A stretch of 64,000 nucleotides of DNA, from positions 77,330 through 141,329 of the forward strand of contig JBEKLU010000001.1 of assembly GCA_050010035.1 (NCBI GenBank), written 5' to 3'. The DNA comes from Roseiarcus sp050010035 (GTDB lineage: Bacteria > Pseudomonadota > Alphaproteobacteria > Rhizobiales > Beijerinckiaceae). This document shows, one piece after another, positions 42,339-49,960 of the stretch. Numbering within the stretch: the first letter of the stretch is position 1; every line of letters starts with the position of its first letter. The position numbers and the translations under genes were made by a program. The notes under the pieces were generated by a model that did not search any database, was not told the origin of the DNA, and worked only from the letters and a program-made list of their open reading frames with translations.

Positions 42339-44051
42339 GTGGACGCAACGGCGGCGCGGCACGGGAAATTCAGGACCGTCGTTCAGGTGACGAGCGGCAA
42401 TTTCCTGGAGATGTTCGACTTCTTCCTGTTCGGCATCTACGCCAGTCATATCGCCAAGACTTTCTTCCCCAACGCCAGCGAATACGCTTCGCTGATGCAG
42501 ACCTTCTTGAGTTTCGCCGCGGGCTTCGCGATGCGGCCGATCGGCGCGCTGGTTCTGGGCCCCTATATCGACCGGATCGGCCGCCGCAAGGGCCTGATCG
42601 TCACCCTCGGAATCATGGCCTGGGGCACCATTCTGATCGCCTTCACGCCAGGCTACGCGACGATCGGCCTGGCGGCGCCGCTATTGGTGTTGATCGGGCG
42701 GCTGTTGCAGGGGTTTTCGGCCGGCGTCGAGCTCGGCGGCGTCTCGGTCTACCTCTCGGAAATGGCGACGCCGGGCCACAAGGGGTTCTACGTCGCCTGG
42801 CAGTCGGCGAGCCAACAGATCGCGATCGTCGTCGCCGCCTTGATCGGCTTCGCCCTCAGCAAGCTGATGAAGCCGGCGGACGTCGCCGATTGGGGATGGC
42901 GCATCCCCTTCGTCGTCGGCTGCCTGATCGTGCCGCTGTTGTTCATTCTGCGCCGCTCGTTGCAGGAGACGGAAGAATTCCTCGCCCGCGTTCATCGTCC
43001 CAGCTTCAGCGAGAACATTCGCACGCTGGCGGTCAACTCGTTGCTGGTCATCGGCGGGATCGGCATGGTCGTCATGACGACCGTCTCGTTCTACCTGATC
43101 ACCGTCTACACCCCGACCTTCGGCAAGAACGTCCTGAAGCTCGCCGAATCCGACAGCCTTCTGGTGACCATCGCCGTCGGCGCCTCCAACTTCATCTGGC
43201 TGCCGATTTCCGGCGCGCTCTCCGACCGGATCGGCCGCCGGCCGATTCTCGTCGCCACGACCCTGCTCGCGCTCGTGACCGTCTATCCCGCGCTCTCCTG
43301 GCTGGTCAACGGCCCGACCTTCGGCAAGATGCTCCTCGTCGAGCTTTGGCTGTCGGCGATCTACGCCTGGTACAACGGCGCGATGGTCGTCGCGCTGACC
43401 GAAGTCATCCCGGCGAGCGTGCGCACCTCGGGCTTCTCGCTGGCCTACAGCCTCGCCACGACGCTGGGCGGTTCGTCGCTGGCGATCTCGACCTGGCTGA
43501 TCGCACAGACCGGCGACAACGCCTCGCCCGGGTTCTGGATGAGCTTCGCCGCGCTTTGCGGGCTCGCCGCGACGCTCGCCGTTTACGCCGGCAAGGGCCG
43601 GCAAGCCGCGACGCCGAACTCGGCAGCCGATCCCAGTCCCGTTGGCATCGCAGGATGGTTAGCCCTGCCGGCTATCGGATTGGTCTTGGGTCCGATCGTC
43701 GCGGTCGTGTTCCTGATAGCAGGCTTGCGCTTATTTTCTGATGCCGAACATGCAGGATACGGGGGCGTATACGCGTTGGAGCTTCTCGTGCAGGTCGGGA
43801 TGCTGGCGTTTATCACCTACGCTGCAATGCGGTTCTTTGGCAAGAAACGCGACGCGCCTTCGACCATCATCGCCTTGTTGATCGCGGGTCTCGTGTCCAA
43901 TGGCGTTCTTCTCTTGGTCGAGCTTGGAGCGGGAGCGGAGGTGTTCGCGATCGAGAGCGGCAAGCAACTCGTGCGAGACATCGTCGGCGCGGCGATTTGG
44001 ATTCCGTACTTCAGAGTATCGAAGCGCGTGAAAATGACATTCGTCAACTGA
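42339..44051 (+). CDS. MFS transporter (citrate/tricarballylate type) fused to DUF2569 domain
   Basis: Residues 1-430 of this 570-residue protein are a metabolite:H+ symporter-type MFS carrier: SGNFLEMFDFFLFGIYA, PIGALVLGPYIDRIGRRKG, GRLLQGFSAGVELGGVSVYL and SDRIGRRPIL are the signature loops. The closest group is the citrate/tricarballylate family. From about 437 there is an additional four-helix module (WLALPAIGLVLGPIVAVVFL ending in AIWIPYFRVSKRVKMTFVN) that matches DUF2569, normally a stand-alone small membrane protein. The base composition of this 3' part is visibly less GC-rich (TTA, TTT and GCA codons), suggesting a recent join. The start is GTG at 42339 after GGGGGG. Confidence 0.85.
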   Translation: MDATAARHGKFRTVVQVTSGNFLEMFDFFLFGIYASHIAKTFFPNASEYASLMQTFLSFAAGFAMRPIGALVLGPYIDRIGRRKGLIVTLGIMAWGTILIAFTPGYATIGLAAPLLVLIGRLLQGFSAGVELGGVSVYLSEMATPGHKGFYVAWQSASQQIAIVVAALIGFALSKLMKPADVADWGWRIPFVVGCLIVPLLFILRRSLQETEEFLARVHRPSFSENIRTLAVNSLLVIGGIGMVVMTTVSFYLITVYTPTFGKNVLKLAESDSLLVTIAVGASNFIWLPISGALSDRIGRRPILVATTLLALVTVYPALSWLVNGPTFGKMLLVELWLSAIYAWYNGAMVVALTEVIPASVRTSGFSLAYSLATTLGGSSLAISTWLIAQTGDNASPGFWMSFAALCGLAATLAVYAGKGRQAATPNSAADPSPVGIAGWLALPAIGLVLGPIVAVVFLIAGLRLFSDAEHAGYGGVYALELLVQVGMLAFITYAAMRFFGKKRDAPSTIIALLIAGLVSNGVLLLVELGAGAEVFAIESGKQLVRDIVGAAIWIPYFRVSKRVKMTFVN

Positions 44052-44066
44052 TTCGGCTCGCCCCGA

Positions 44067-44109
44067 CGGCGCGGCGTCCGAAATCGCGACGAGAGATTCG
44101 GACGCGCCG
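44067..44109. repeat. Imperfect inverted repeat between the MFS genes
   Basis: GGCGCGGCGTCCGAA at 44067-44081 pairs with TTCGGACGCGCCGC at 44096-44109, apart from a two-base bulge, with a 14-base loop. It lies just after the DUF2569 fusion stop and could be a transcript-end hairpin, but no T run follows. Confidence 0.5.
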
Positions 44110-44209
44110 CGCGCCGCGCCTCGACAATCCCGTTGCGTGCGGCGCGAAACCGCGCTCAATTGCGCGCTGACGCTCGCTTAGGAGTCGGGCGCTTCGGGGG
44201 GAGGCGAAG

Positions 44210-45532
44210 ATGGATATCGAACAGCGCACGACGACCCAGGTCGCCTGGCGATTCATACCCTTTCTCATCGTCTGTTACTTCGTCGCCTATCTCGACCGCG
44301 TCAACGTCGGCTTCGCCAAGCTGACGATGGACGCGGATCTCGGTATCAGCGAGACGATGTTCGGCTTCGGCGCCGGCGTGTTCTTCCTCGCCTATTTCCT
44401 GTTCGAGGTTCCCTCCAATCTGCTGCTCGATCGGTTCGGCGCGCGGCGCTGGATCGCGCGCATCATGTTCTCCTGGGGCCTCATTTCCGGCGCGATGGCG
44501 TTCATCCCGCAAATCGCCAAGGGGACGGGGATCAGTGGCGAATACACGTTCTACGGCCTGCGAATCCTGCTCGGCTTCGCCGAAGCCGGATTCTTCCCCG
44601 GCATCATCTTCTTCCTCACGCTGTGGTTCCCCTCGAGCCACCGAGCGCGCATCGTCGGCTATTTCATGGCGGCGGTGCCGCTGTCCTCGGCGCTCGGCTC
44701 GCCGGTTTCGGCGTCGCTGCTCGGCCTCAACGGCGTCGCCGGATTCCACGGCTGGCAATGGCTGTTCATCGCGGAAGCGGCGCCCTCGCTCGTCCTGGCC
44801 GTCGTCGCCTATTTCTACCTGACCGACCGGCCGGCGGACGCCGCCTGGCTCGACGACAAACAACGCTCCTGGCTGAGCGCGCGGCTCGCCGCAGAGGACA
44901 AGGTCCGCGAGAGGGTCTCGCCCGCCAGCGTCCTCAAGAGCCTCTACGACGGGCGCGTGCTGGCGCTGTCGCTGGTCTATTTCGGCGTCGTCGCCTGCCT
45001 CTACGGCGTCGGCTTCTGGCTGCCGACGATCGTCAAGGGCTTCGGCGTTTCGATCGCGATGACCGGCTGGATCAACGCGATCCCCTACGTCGTCGGCTTC
45101 TTAGGCATGGTCTGGTGGGGCATGCGGTCGGACGCGCGGATGGAGCGCATCCGCCATCTCGCCATCGCGCTGGCGCTCGCGGCGATCGGAGTCGGCGCGT
45201 CGGCCGTCATCAGCGATCCCCTGATGAAGATGATCGCGCTGACCGTCGGCGCCTTCGGCGTCTTCGCCGCGCTGCCGATCTTTTGGACCCTGCCGACCGC
45301 GATCCTTTCGGGCGCCTCGGCCGCGGCGGGAATCGCGGCGATCAATTCGATCGGCAATCTCTCCGGCTATTTCGGCCCCTTCGCCATCGGCTGGATCAAG
45401 GACGCCACCGGTAGCTTCGCCTGGGGCCTGGCGGCCGTCGCGGCCTGCGCCGCGATCGCCCTCGTGATCGCGCTGGCGCTGGGCCACGACACGTCGCTGG
45501 AGAGGGCGCCCGACGAAGCGCGCGCGCCATGA
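44210..45532 (+). CDS. MFS transporter, anion:cation symporter (ACS) type
   Basis: The 440-residue carrier has twelve helices. The start WRFIPFLIVCYFVAYLDRVNVG and FFLAYFLFEVPSNLLLDRFGARRWI are diagnostic of the ACS family, which takes up organic anions such as tartrate, phthalate and glucarate. RILLGFAEAGFFPGIIFFLTL is the conserved loop region. No catabolic genes are nearby, so the substrate is open. It is separated from the previous MFS gene by a hairpin and reads in the same direction. Confidence 0.9.
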   Translation: MDIEQRTTTQVAWRFIPFLIVCYFVAYLDRVNVGFAKLTMDADLGISETMFGFGAGVFFLAYFLFEVPSNLLLDRFGARRWIARIMFSWGLISGAMAFIPQIAKGTGISGEYTFYGLRILLGFAEAGFFPGIIFFLTLWFPSSHRARIVGYFMAAVPLSSALGSPVSASLLGLNGVAGFHGWQWLFIAEAAPSLVLAVVAYFYLTDRPADAAWLDDKQRSWLSARLAAEDKVRERVSPASVLKSLYDGRVLALSLVYFGVVACLYGVGFWLPTIVKGFGVSIAMTGWINAIPYVVGFLGMVWWGMRSDARMERIRHLAIALALAAIGVGASAVISDPLMKMIALTVGAFGVFAALPIFWTLPTAILSGASAAAGIAAINSIGNLSGYFGPFAIGWIKDATGSFAWGLAAVAACAAIALVIALALGHDTSLERAPDEARAP

Positions 45533-45640
45533 GGACCGCGCGAGGCGGGAATCGAGTCGAGCGAAATCGGCGTGAGGCCGCGGGACGTTGACGGCGCGGG
45601 GAAAGCCGACCTAAGCCTTCGCTCCCAACCGGAGGCTTCG

Positions 45641-46501
45641 ATGTCGATTCCCCTCGCCCATTCCGGCAACGCGGATCAGATCGCCTATTGGAACGGCCCC
45701 GGCGGGCGCCGCTGGATCGATCGCCACGAGACGCAGGACGCGGTCTTCGCGCCGATCGCCGACATGCTCTGTGCGCGAGCGCGTCTCGCGCCGGGCGAGC
45801 GCGTCCTCGACGTCGGCTGCGGCTGCGGCGTGACGACGCTGCAAATCGCGACCGAGGTCGGCCCCGCGGGCCGCGTCGTCGGCCTGGACGTTTCCGCCCC
45901 GATGATCGCGCACGCGCGCGAAGTGGCGGGGGCAACGAGCGCCGTCGAGTTCGTCCTCGCCGACGCCACGGCGCACGAATTCGCGCCCGGTTGGGCGAAC
46001 CTGCTGTTCTCGCGCTTCGGCGTGATGTTCTTCGCCGACCCCGTCCTCAGCTTCGTCAACCTGCGCAAGGGCCTGGCGCGCGGCGGACGCATGGTCTTCG
46101 CGTGCTGGCGCGAGCCCAAGCTCAATCCCTGGCAGATGATCGCCCTGAAGGCGGCGTGCAAGCACGCGCCGCGCCTGCCCGACGTCGGCCCCGAGGACCC
46201 CGGCCCGTTCTCCTTCGCCAATGAGGGGCGCGTGCGGCGGATTCTCGGCGACGCCGGCTTCGAGCGCGTTGCGTTGACGCCGGTCGACCTCGAACTCGAC
46301 ATCGCCGCGGGACGAGGCTTCGAGGCGGCGCTGGCCACGTCGCTGCACATCGGCGCCGCCGCGCGCGCGCTCGAAGGACAGAGCGACGACGTGCGCGCCG
46401 CCGCCGCCGCCGAAATCCGCGCCGCCCTGGCGCCGCATCGGCGCGGGCAGAGCTTGCCGCTCGGCGCGGCGATCTGGATCGTCGAGGCGATCAATCCGTG
46501 A
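45641..46501 (+). CDS. Class I SAM-dependent methyltransferase
   Basis: The 286-residue protein has motif I in VLDVGCGCGVTTLQIATEVG, VVGLDVSAPMIAHAREV (motif II) and FVLADATAHEF, followed by LLFSRFGVMFFADP and a GGRMVFACWRE block. This is the UbiE/type-11 methyltransferase pattern; the acceptor is unknown. GGAGG at 45631-45635 fixes the ATG at 45641. An extended frame upstream has no support. The MNT gene follows after 63 bp. Confidence 0.9.
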   Translation: MSIPLAHSGNADQIAYWNGPGGRRWIDRHETQDAVFAPIADMLCARARLAPGERVLDVGCGCGVTTLQIATEVGPAGRVVGLDVSAPMIAHAREVAGATSAVEFVLADATAHEFAPGWANLLFSRFGVMFFADPVLSFVNLRKGLARGGRMVFACWREPKLNPWQMIALKAACKHAPRLPDVGPEDPGPFSFANEGRVRRILGDAGFERVALTPVDLELDIAAGRGFEAALATSLHIGAAARALEGQSDDVRAAAAAEIRAALAPHRRGQSLPLGAAIWIVEAINP

Positions 46502-46564
46502 AGCCGAATTTCGTGGCGCCGCCCATGGTTTTATGACGGCCCCGGCATGATGTATCGTGGCCCA

Positions 46565-46873
46565 ATGAGCCCTGAAAGCAACGCCGTGGAACAGGCGCGC
46601 CGCATGTGCGCGGAGATCGTCCGCCGCCATCTGCCCGACCCCGCCTACAAGATATTCTTGTTTGGCTCGCGCGCTCGGGGGACCGCGCACGAGCGATCCG
46701 ACATCGATATCGGGATCGAGGGGCCCGCCCCCGTGCCCTATGACATTCTCGCGTCGATTATGGCTGAAATTGAAGAATCGCCGACGCTGTATTCGGTGGA
46801 TGTCGTCGATTTCAAACGCGCGCCCGGAGAGTTTCGCGCCGCTGCTCTGGAGCACGTGGCGGAAATAGCATGA
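46565..46873 (+). CDS. MNT-type minimal nucleotidyltransferase (antitoxin-like)
   Basis: The 102-residue protein has the nucleotidyltransferase core FLFGSRARGTAHERSDIDIG with the GS and D-x-D metal site, and the downstream strand TLYSVDVVDF with the third acidic residue. Such proteins usually pair with a HEPN toxin, which they neutralise by adenylylating it. The partner should follow in an ATGA overlap, and it does, but that gene is truncated. This gene looks intact. The start is chosen as the ATG at 46565; an ATG at 46547 adds six residues. Confidence 0.85.
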   Translation: MSPESNAVEQARRMCAEIVRRHLPDPAYKIFLFGSRARGTAHERSDIDIGIEGPAPVPYDILASIMAEIEESPTLYSVDVVDFKRAPGEFRAAALEHVAEIA

Positions 46874-46965
46874 CGAAGCTTCCCTCGCTCAGGAGAGACC
46901 TCTCTTCCGCGATCACGCGCTTGGAAGAAGCGCTCGCGCTCCCAAAGGATTCCATCGTAAGGTAA
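46870..46965 (+). pseudogene. Truncated HEPN (HI0074-type) toxin remnant
   Basis: Reading begins at the ATG overlapping the MNT stop and gives 31 residues: MTKLPSLRRDLSSAITRLEE, then ALALPKDSIVR, stop. This matches the beginning of HI0074-type substrate-binding HEPN proteins, which continue past SIVRD with an RFEF-containing helix for another 100 or so residues. The conserved HEPN catalytic R-x4-6-H is therefore lost. The sequence after 46965 has no residual similarity I can see, so the break is a deletion or a substitution, not a single frameshift. Confidence 0.7.
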
Positions 46966-47141
46966 CTCCCAAGCTCCTCAGTGAGTCCGAAAGACGGCAG
47001 GCTGCCTCAAGGGGACGCCATGAACAATCCCCGATCTGCGAGCGCGCACTCGACCACCCTCTCTCCGAACCACCGCGCCATTTGCAGCCGCTGACGTCCA
47101 GCATTTCCGCCAGCGAGCGCTTACGATCGGAGTCTCGCTAT
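46966..47141. other. Gene-free stretch after truncated HEPN gene
   Basis: This 176-bp stretch separates two toxin-antitoxin loci. No gene with a credible start is present on either strand. It marks the junction where the HEPN gene was cut and where the dcw cluster loses its usual downstream genes. Confidence 0.5.
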
Positions 47142-47432
47142 TCAGAACTCGACCCCACTCTTGCGCCGACGCCCATCGACGATGTGAACGAACCGCACTT
47201 CGGCCGAATCGTGCTCGAAGAATATCCAGTTCATGTCGTGCACGACGCCGTAAAGCGTCGTGTCATAGCCATGGTTTTGTCTGCCGATGCGCGGCTGGCT
47301 CGCGACGAGTTCGCAGAAGCGATTCAAATCGTCGATGAAGGCGTCGGCGCGCGAGGCGCCGAATTGCCGCTCGATATATCCGGCGATCTCATCGGCGTCG
47401 TCGACGAAGCTTGCCGCGAAGACGATGCGCAT
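47142..47432 (-). CDS. ParE/RelE family toxin
   Basis: The 96-residue protein has the compact fold of ParE/RelE toxins: an N-terminal strand (IVFAASFVDDADEIAGYIE), two helices (ASRADAFIDDLNRFCELVA), then SQPRIGRQNHGYDTTLYGVV, and a C-terminal sheet with WIFFEHDSAEVRFVHIVDG. Both gyrase poisons (ParE) and ribosome-dependent RNases (RelE) share this fold; residues here do not decide between them. The antitoxin precedes it by 13 bases, as in parDE. Confidence 0.85.
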   Translation of the reverse strand: MRIVFAASFVDDADEIAGYIERQFGASRADAFIDDLNRFCELVASQPRIGRQNHGYDTTLYGVVHDMNWIFFEHDSAEVRFVHIVDGRRRKSGVEF

Positions 47433-47445
47433 CCGCTCGACGCTT

Positions 47446-47649
47446 TCAGCTCCGCCGAGCTGCGGCGCGCCGGTTCAACTCTGTCGCGAGGGCGTTCCGG
47501 CCCTCGACAATTCGGCCTTCGCGCAAGTCCGCCCGGCCGCGTTCGATCGCCGCCCTTCCTTCCGCGCTCCTGACATAAGCGCCCATGGCCGTCACGTCGT
47601 CAGTAAGGGCGACGGGCGTTGCGGCGGGTTTCTTGGCGGCGGCGGTCAT
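47446..47649 (-). CDS. Antitoxin of ParE-type pair
   Basis: The 67-residue protein is helical and ends in a disordered basic tail (LNRRAAARRS). The middle, VTAMGAYVRSAEGRAAIERG, then RADLREGRIVE, looks like a short toxin-wrapping helix following a small DNA-binding segment. It precedes the toxin with a small gap, so the two should be co-transcribed and probably autoregulated. The family is not certain (ParD-like). Confidence 0.65.
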   Translation of the reverse strand: MTAAAKKPAATPVALTDDVTAMGAYVRSAEGRAAIERGRADLREGRIVEGRNALATELNRRAAARRS

Positions 47650-47717
47650 GAAATAGCGATATCACAGAATTCCAGACCCTGCACCTGCACAGAGTTGGCG
47701 TCCGATGGCGTTTCGTC

Positions 47718-48821
47718 TCACGCCGCCGGCCGCGCAACCCCCATCACCAGTTCCGCGAGCCGCTCCGCCGCGTCGGCGACGCCTGCCGCTTTGGCGGCTT
47801 TCGCGGCCGCTTGCAGACCCGCGGGATCGGCGAGCGCCGCGCGCAGCAATTGCGCGAGCCGCTCGGGCGTGAATTCCGTTTGCGGCACGACCGTCGCTGC
47901 GCCGCTCGCGGCCAGAATCGCGCCGTTGGCGGCCTGATCCTGGTCGAGAGCATGGGGATACGGCGCCAGGATCGACGGCCGACCGATCACCGCGAGTTCG
48001 CTCACCGTCGAGGCGCCGGCGCGCCCGATGACGAGATGCGAAGCGGCGATGCGCGCGGGAAGGTCGGCGAAGAACTCGGCGAGCTCGACGGGAAAGTCCA
48101 GCTCGGCGCACGCCGCGGCGACGCGGGCTTTGTCCTCGCCGCGCGCCTGCATGGTGAGGCGGATGCGCGCGCGCTCTTGGTCCGTCAGCAGCGCCAGCGC
48201 GGCGGGCGCGACGTCGGCCATCACCCGCGCCCCCTGCGAGCCGCCGGTGATCAGCAGGTTGAGGCGCGCGCCGTCGAAATCGGGGTAAGGCGTCTGGGCG
48301 GCGGCGATGACCGCGGGGCGCACGGGATTGCCGGTGTAATGAGCCTTGGCGCGGAGCGTGGCGTCGACGCCCGCCAATTCGGGAAAGCCGGTGGCGATCA
48401 GGGTGACGCGCGGCGCCAGGAAGCGGTTGGCGCGGCCCATCACCGCGTTCTGCTCGTGCAGCACGCTCGGCAAGCCGAGCATCCAGGCGGCCGTCATCGG
48501 CGGCACGGTGGGATAGCCGCCGAAGCCGACGACGACGCGGGGCTTGAGCCGGCGGAGCAGCAGCAGCGCCGCGGCGAGGCCCGCTCCGAGCACCAGCGCC
48601 GCGCGCGCCTTGCTCAGCGCCCCGGCGCCGGTCGTCGTCGCCGAGGCGATGGGGTGGATCGCGCGGGCCGGGAAATCGCCGCCGTACTTCAGCGCGCGAT
48701 CGTCGGTGGCGAGTTCGACGCTCGCGCCGCGGCGCGCCAGCGCCGCCGCGAGCGCGGCGGCGGGAAAAAGGTGTCCGCCGGTGCCCCCCGCCGCGAGGAG
48801 AACGCAGCGCGGCGCGCTCAC
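47718..48821 (-). CDS. murG: UDP-GlcNAc:undecaprenyl-MurNAc-peptide GlcNAc transferase
   Basis: The 367-residue GT-B enzyme makes lipid II from lipid I at the inner membrane. It has VLLAAGGTGGHLFPAAALA (first Gly loop), VVGFGGYPTVPPMTAAW, LHEQNAVMGRANRFLA, GGSQGARVMADVAP (second Gly loop), and GRAGASTVSELAVIGRPSIL. The start is GTG overlapping the ftsW stop by four bases. In most Hyphomicrobiales murC follows; here a toxin-antitoxin pair does. Confidence 0.97.
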   Translation of the reverse strand: MSAPRCVLLAAGGTGGHLFPAAALAAALARRGASVELATDDRALKYGGDFPARAIHPIASATTTGAGALSKARAALVLGAGLAAALLLLRRLKPRVVVGFGGYPTVPPMTAAWMLGLPSVLHEQNAVMGRANRFLAPRVTLIATGFPELAGVDATLRAKAHYTGNPVRPAVIAAAQTPYPDFDGARLNLLITGGSQGARVMADVAPAALALLTDQERARIRLTMQARGEDKARVAAACAELDFPVELAEFFADLPARIAASHLVIGRAGASTVSELAVIGRPSILAPYPHALDQDQAANGAILAASGAATVVPQTEFTPERLAQLLRAALADPAGLQAAAKAAKAAGVADAAERLAELVMGVARPAA

Positions 48822-49960
48822 GGCGCGCTCGCGCGCTTCACGTCGAGATCGGCCAGCGGCCGCTTGCGCGTCAGCGCGACGAGAAAGCCCATGCCGAGGC
48901 CGAGCGCGAGTAGGCTCGATCCGCCGTAAGAGATGAACGGCAGCGTCATGCCCTTGGCGGGGATCGCGCGCAGGTTGACGGCCATGTTGATCCAGCTCTG
49001 CACGCCGAACATCAGCGTCAGCCCCGCTGCGGCGAAGCGACAGAACGGATCCTGATTGCGCAAGGCGAGCGACAGGCCGCGCACGACGATGAAGCCGAAG
49101 AAGGCGATCAGCGCCAGGCAGGCGATCATGCCGAACTCCTCGCCGGTGACGGCGAACACGAAGTCGGTGTGGGCGTCGGGAAGAATGCGCTTGTAGACGC
49201 CCTCGCCCGGCCCGCGCCCGAGCCAGCCGCCCGACAGAATGCTCTGCAGCGCCGTGTCGACCTGGAACGTGTCGACCATGCCGCCGGTGGCCTCGGGATC
49301 GATGAAGCGCAGCACGCGCTCGTGCACGTGCGGCGATAGCTTGAACGCCGCGAAGCCGCCGACCGCGCCGACGCCGCCGAGCCCCAAGACCCAGAACCAA
49401 TGCAGTCCGGCCATGAAGAACAGCGCCGCCCAGACCAGCGAAACCAGCATGGTCTGACCGAAGTCCGGTTGCAGGATCAGCGGGACGATCGTCACCGGCA
49501 GCAGCAGGAACGCGAACGCCTTGCCCGCCAGCGCCGGCGATCCCCCCCGCCCCCCTTCCGCGAAGGCCCAGGCGCAGAGCACGACGAAGGCGGGCTTGAT
49601 GAACTCGGAGGGTTGCACGCCCATGATCCATCGGCGCGAGCCCTTGACCTCGGCGCCGAACATGAGCGCGAGCACGATGAGCGCCATGCTGACGACGAAC
49701 ACGATCAGCGCGGCGCGGCGCACGTGACGCGGCGAAAGGAAGGACGTCGCGATCATCAGCGCGGCGGAGGGCGCGAGAAGCGCCGCCTGCCGATTGACGA
49801 AGTGAAAAATCGGCAGGTTGAGCCGTTCCGCGACCGCCGGGCTGGCGGCGAGCGCCATCACCACGCCGACCACCATCAGGGCGCCGAACGACCCGAGCAG
49901 CCAGAGATCGACGGTGCGAAACCAATCGGCGACAGGACCGCGCTCGGCTCTGGACATCAT
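48818..49960 (-). CDS. ftsW: Septal lipid II polymerase/flippase-type SEDS protein FtsW
   Basis: The 380-residue protein has ten membrane helices and SEDS motifs: KGSRRWIMGVQPSEFIKPAF, QPDFGQTMLVSLVWAALFFM, DAHTDFVFAVTGEEFGMIAC and the late GMTLPFISYGGSSLLALGLG. It polymerises septal glycan with FtsI. AGGAGG precedes the ATG pair at 49960/49957; I use the first. It overlaps murD by four bases and murG by four. Confidence 0.97.
   Translation of the reverse strand: MMSRAERGPVADWFRTVDLWLLGSFGALMVVGVVMALAASPAVAERLNLPIFHFVNRQAALLAPSAALMIATSFLSPRHVRRAALIVFVVSMALIVLALMFGAEVKGSRRWIMGVQPSEFIKPAFVVLCAWAFAEGGRGGSPALAGKAFAFLLLPVTIVPLILQPDFGQTMLVSLVWAALFFMAGLHWFWVLGLGGVGAVGGFAAFKLSPHVHERVLRFIDPEATGGMVDTFQVDTALQSILSGGWLGRGPGEGVYKRILPDAHTDFVFAVTGEEFGMIACLALIAFFGFIVVRGLSLALRNQDPFCRFAAAGLTLMFGVQSWINMAVNLRAIPAKGMTLPFISYGGSSLLALGLGMGFLVALTRKRPLADLDVKRASAP

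Noticed and set aside
46913..47104. 63-codon minus-strand frame in the junction between TA loci
   Set aside because: Its sequence resembles no known protein and there is no ribosome binding site. It overlaps the truncated HEPN remnant.
47718..49925. 735-codon minus-strand frame covering murG and part of ftsW
   Set aside because: The upstream half is ftsW in the wrong frame. murG starts at the GTG at 48821, overlapping the ftsW stop.
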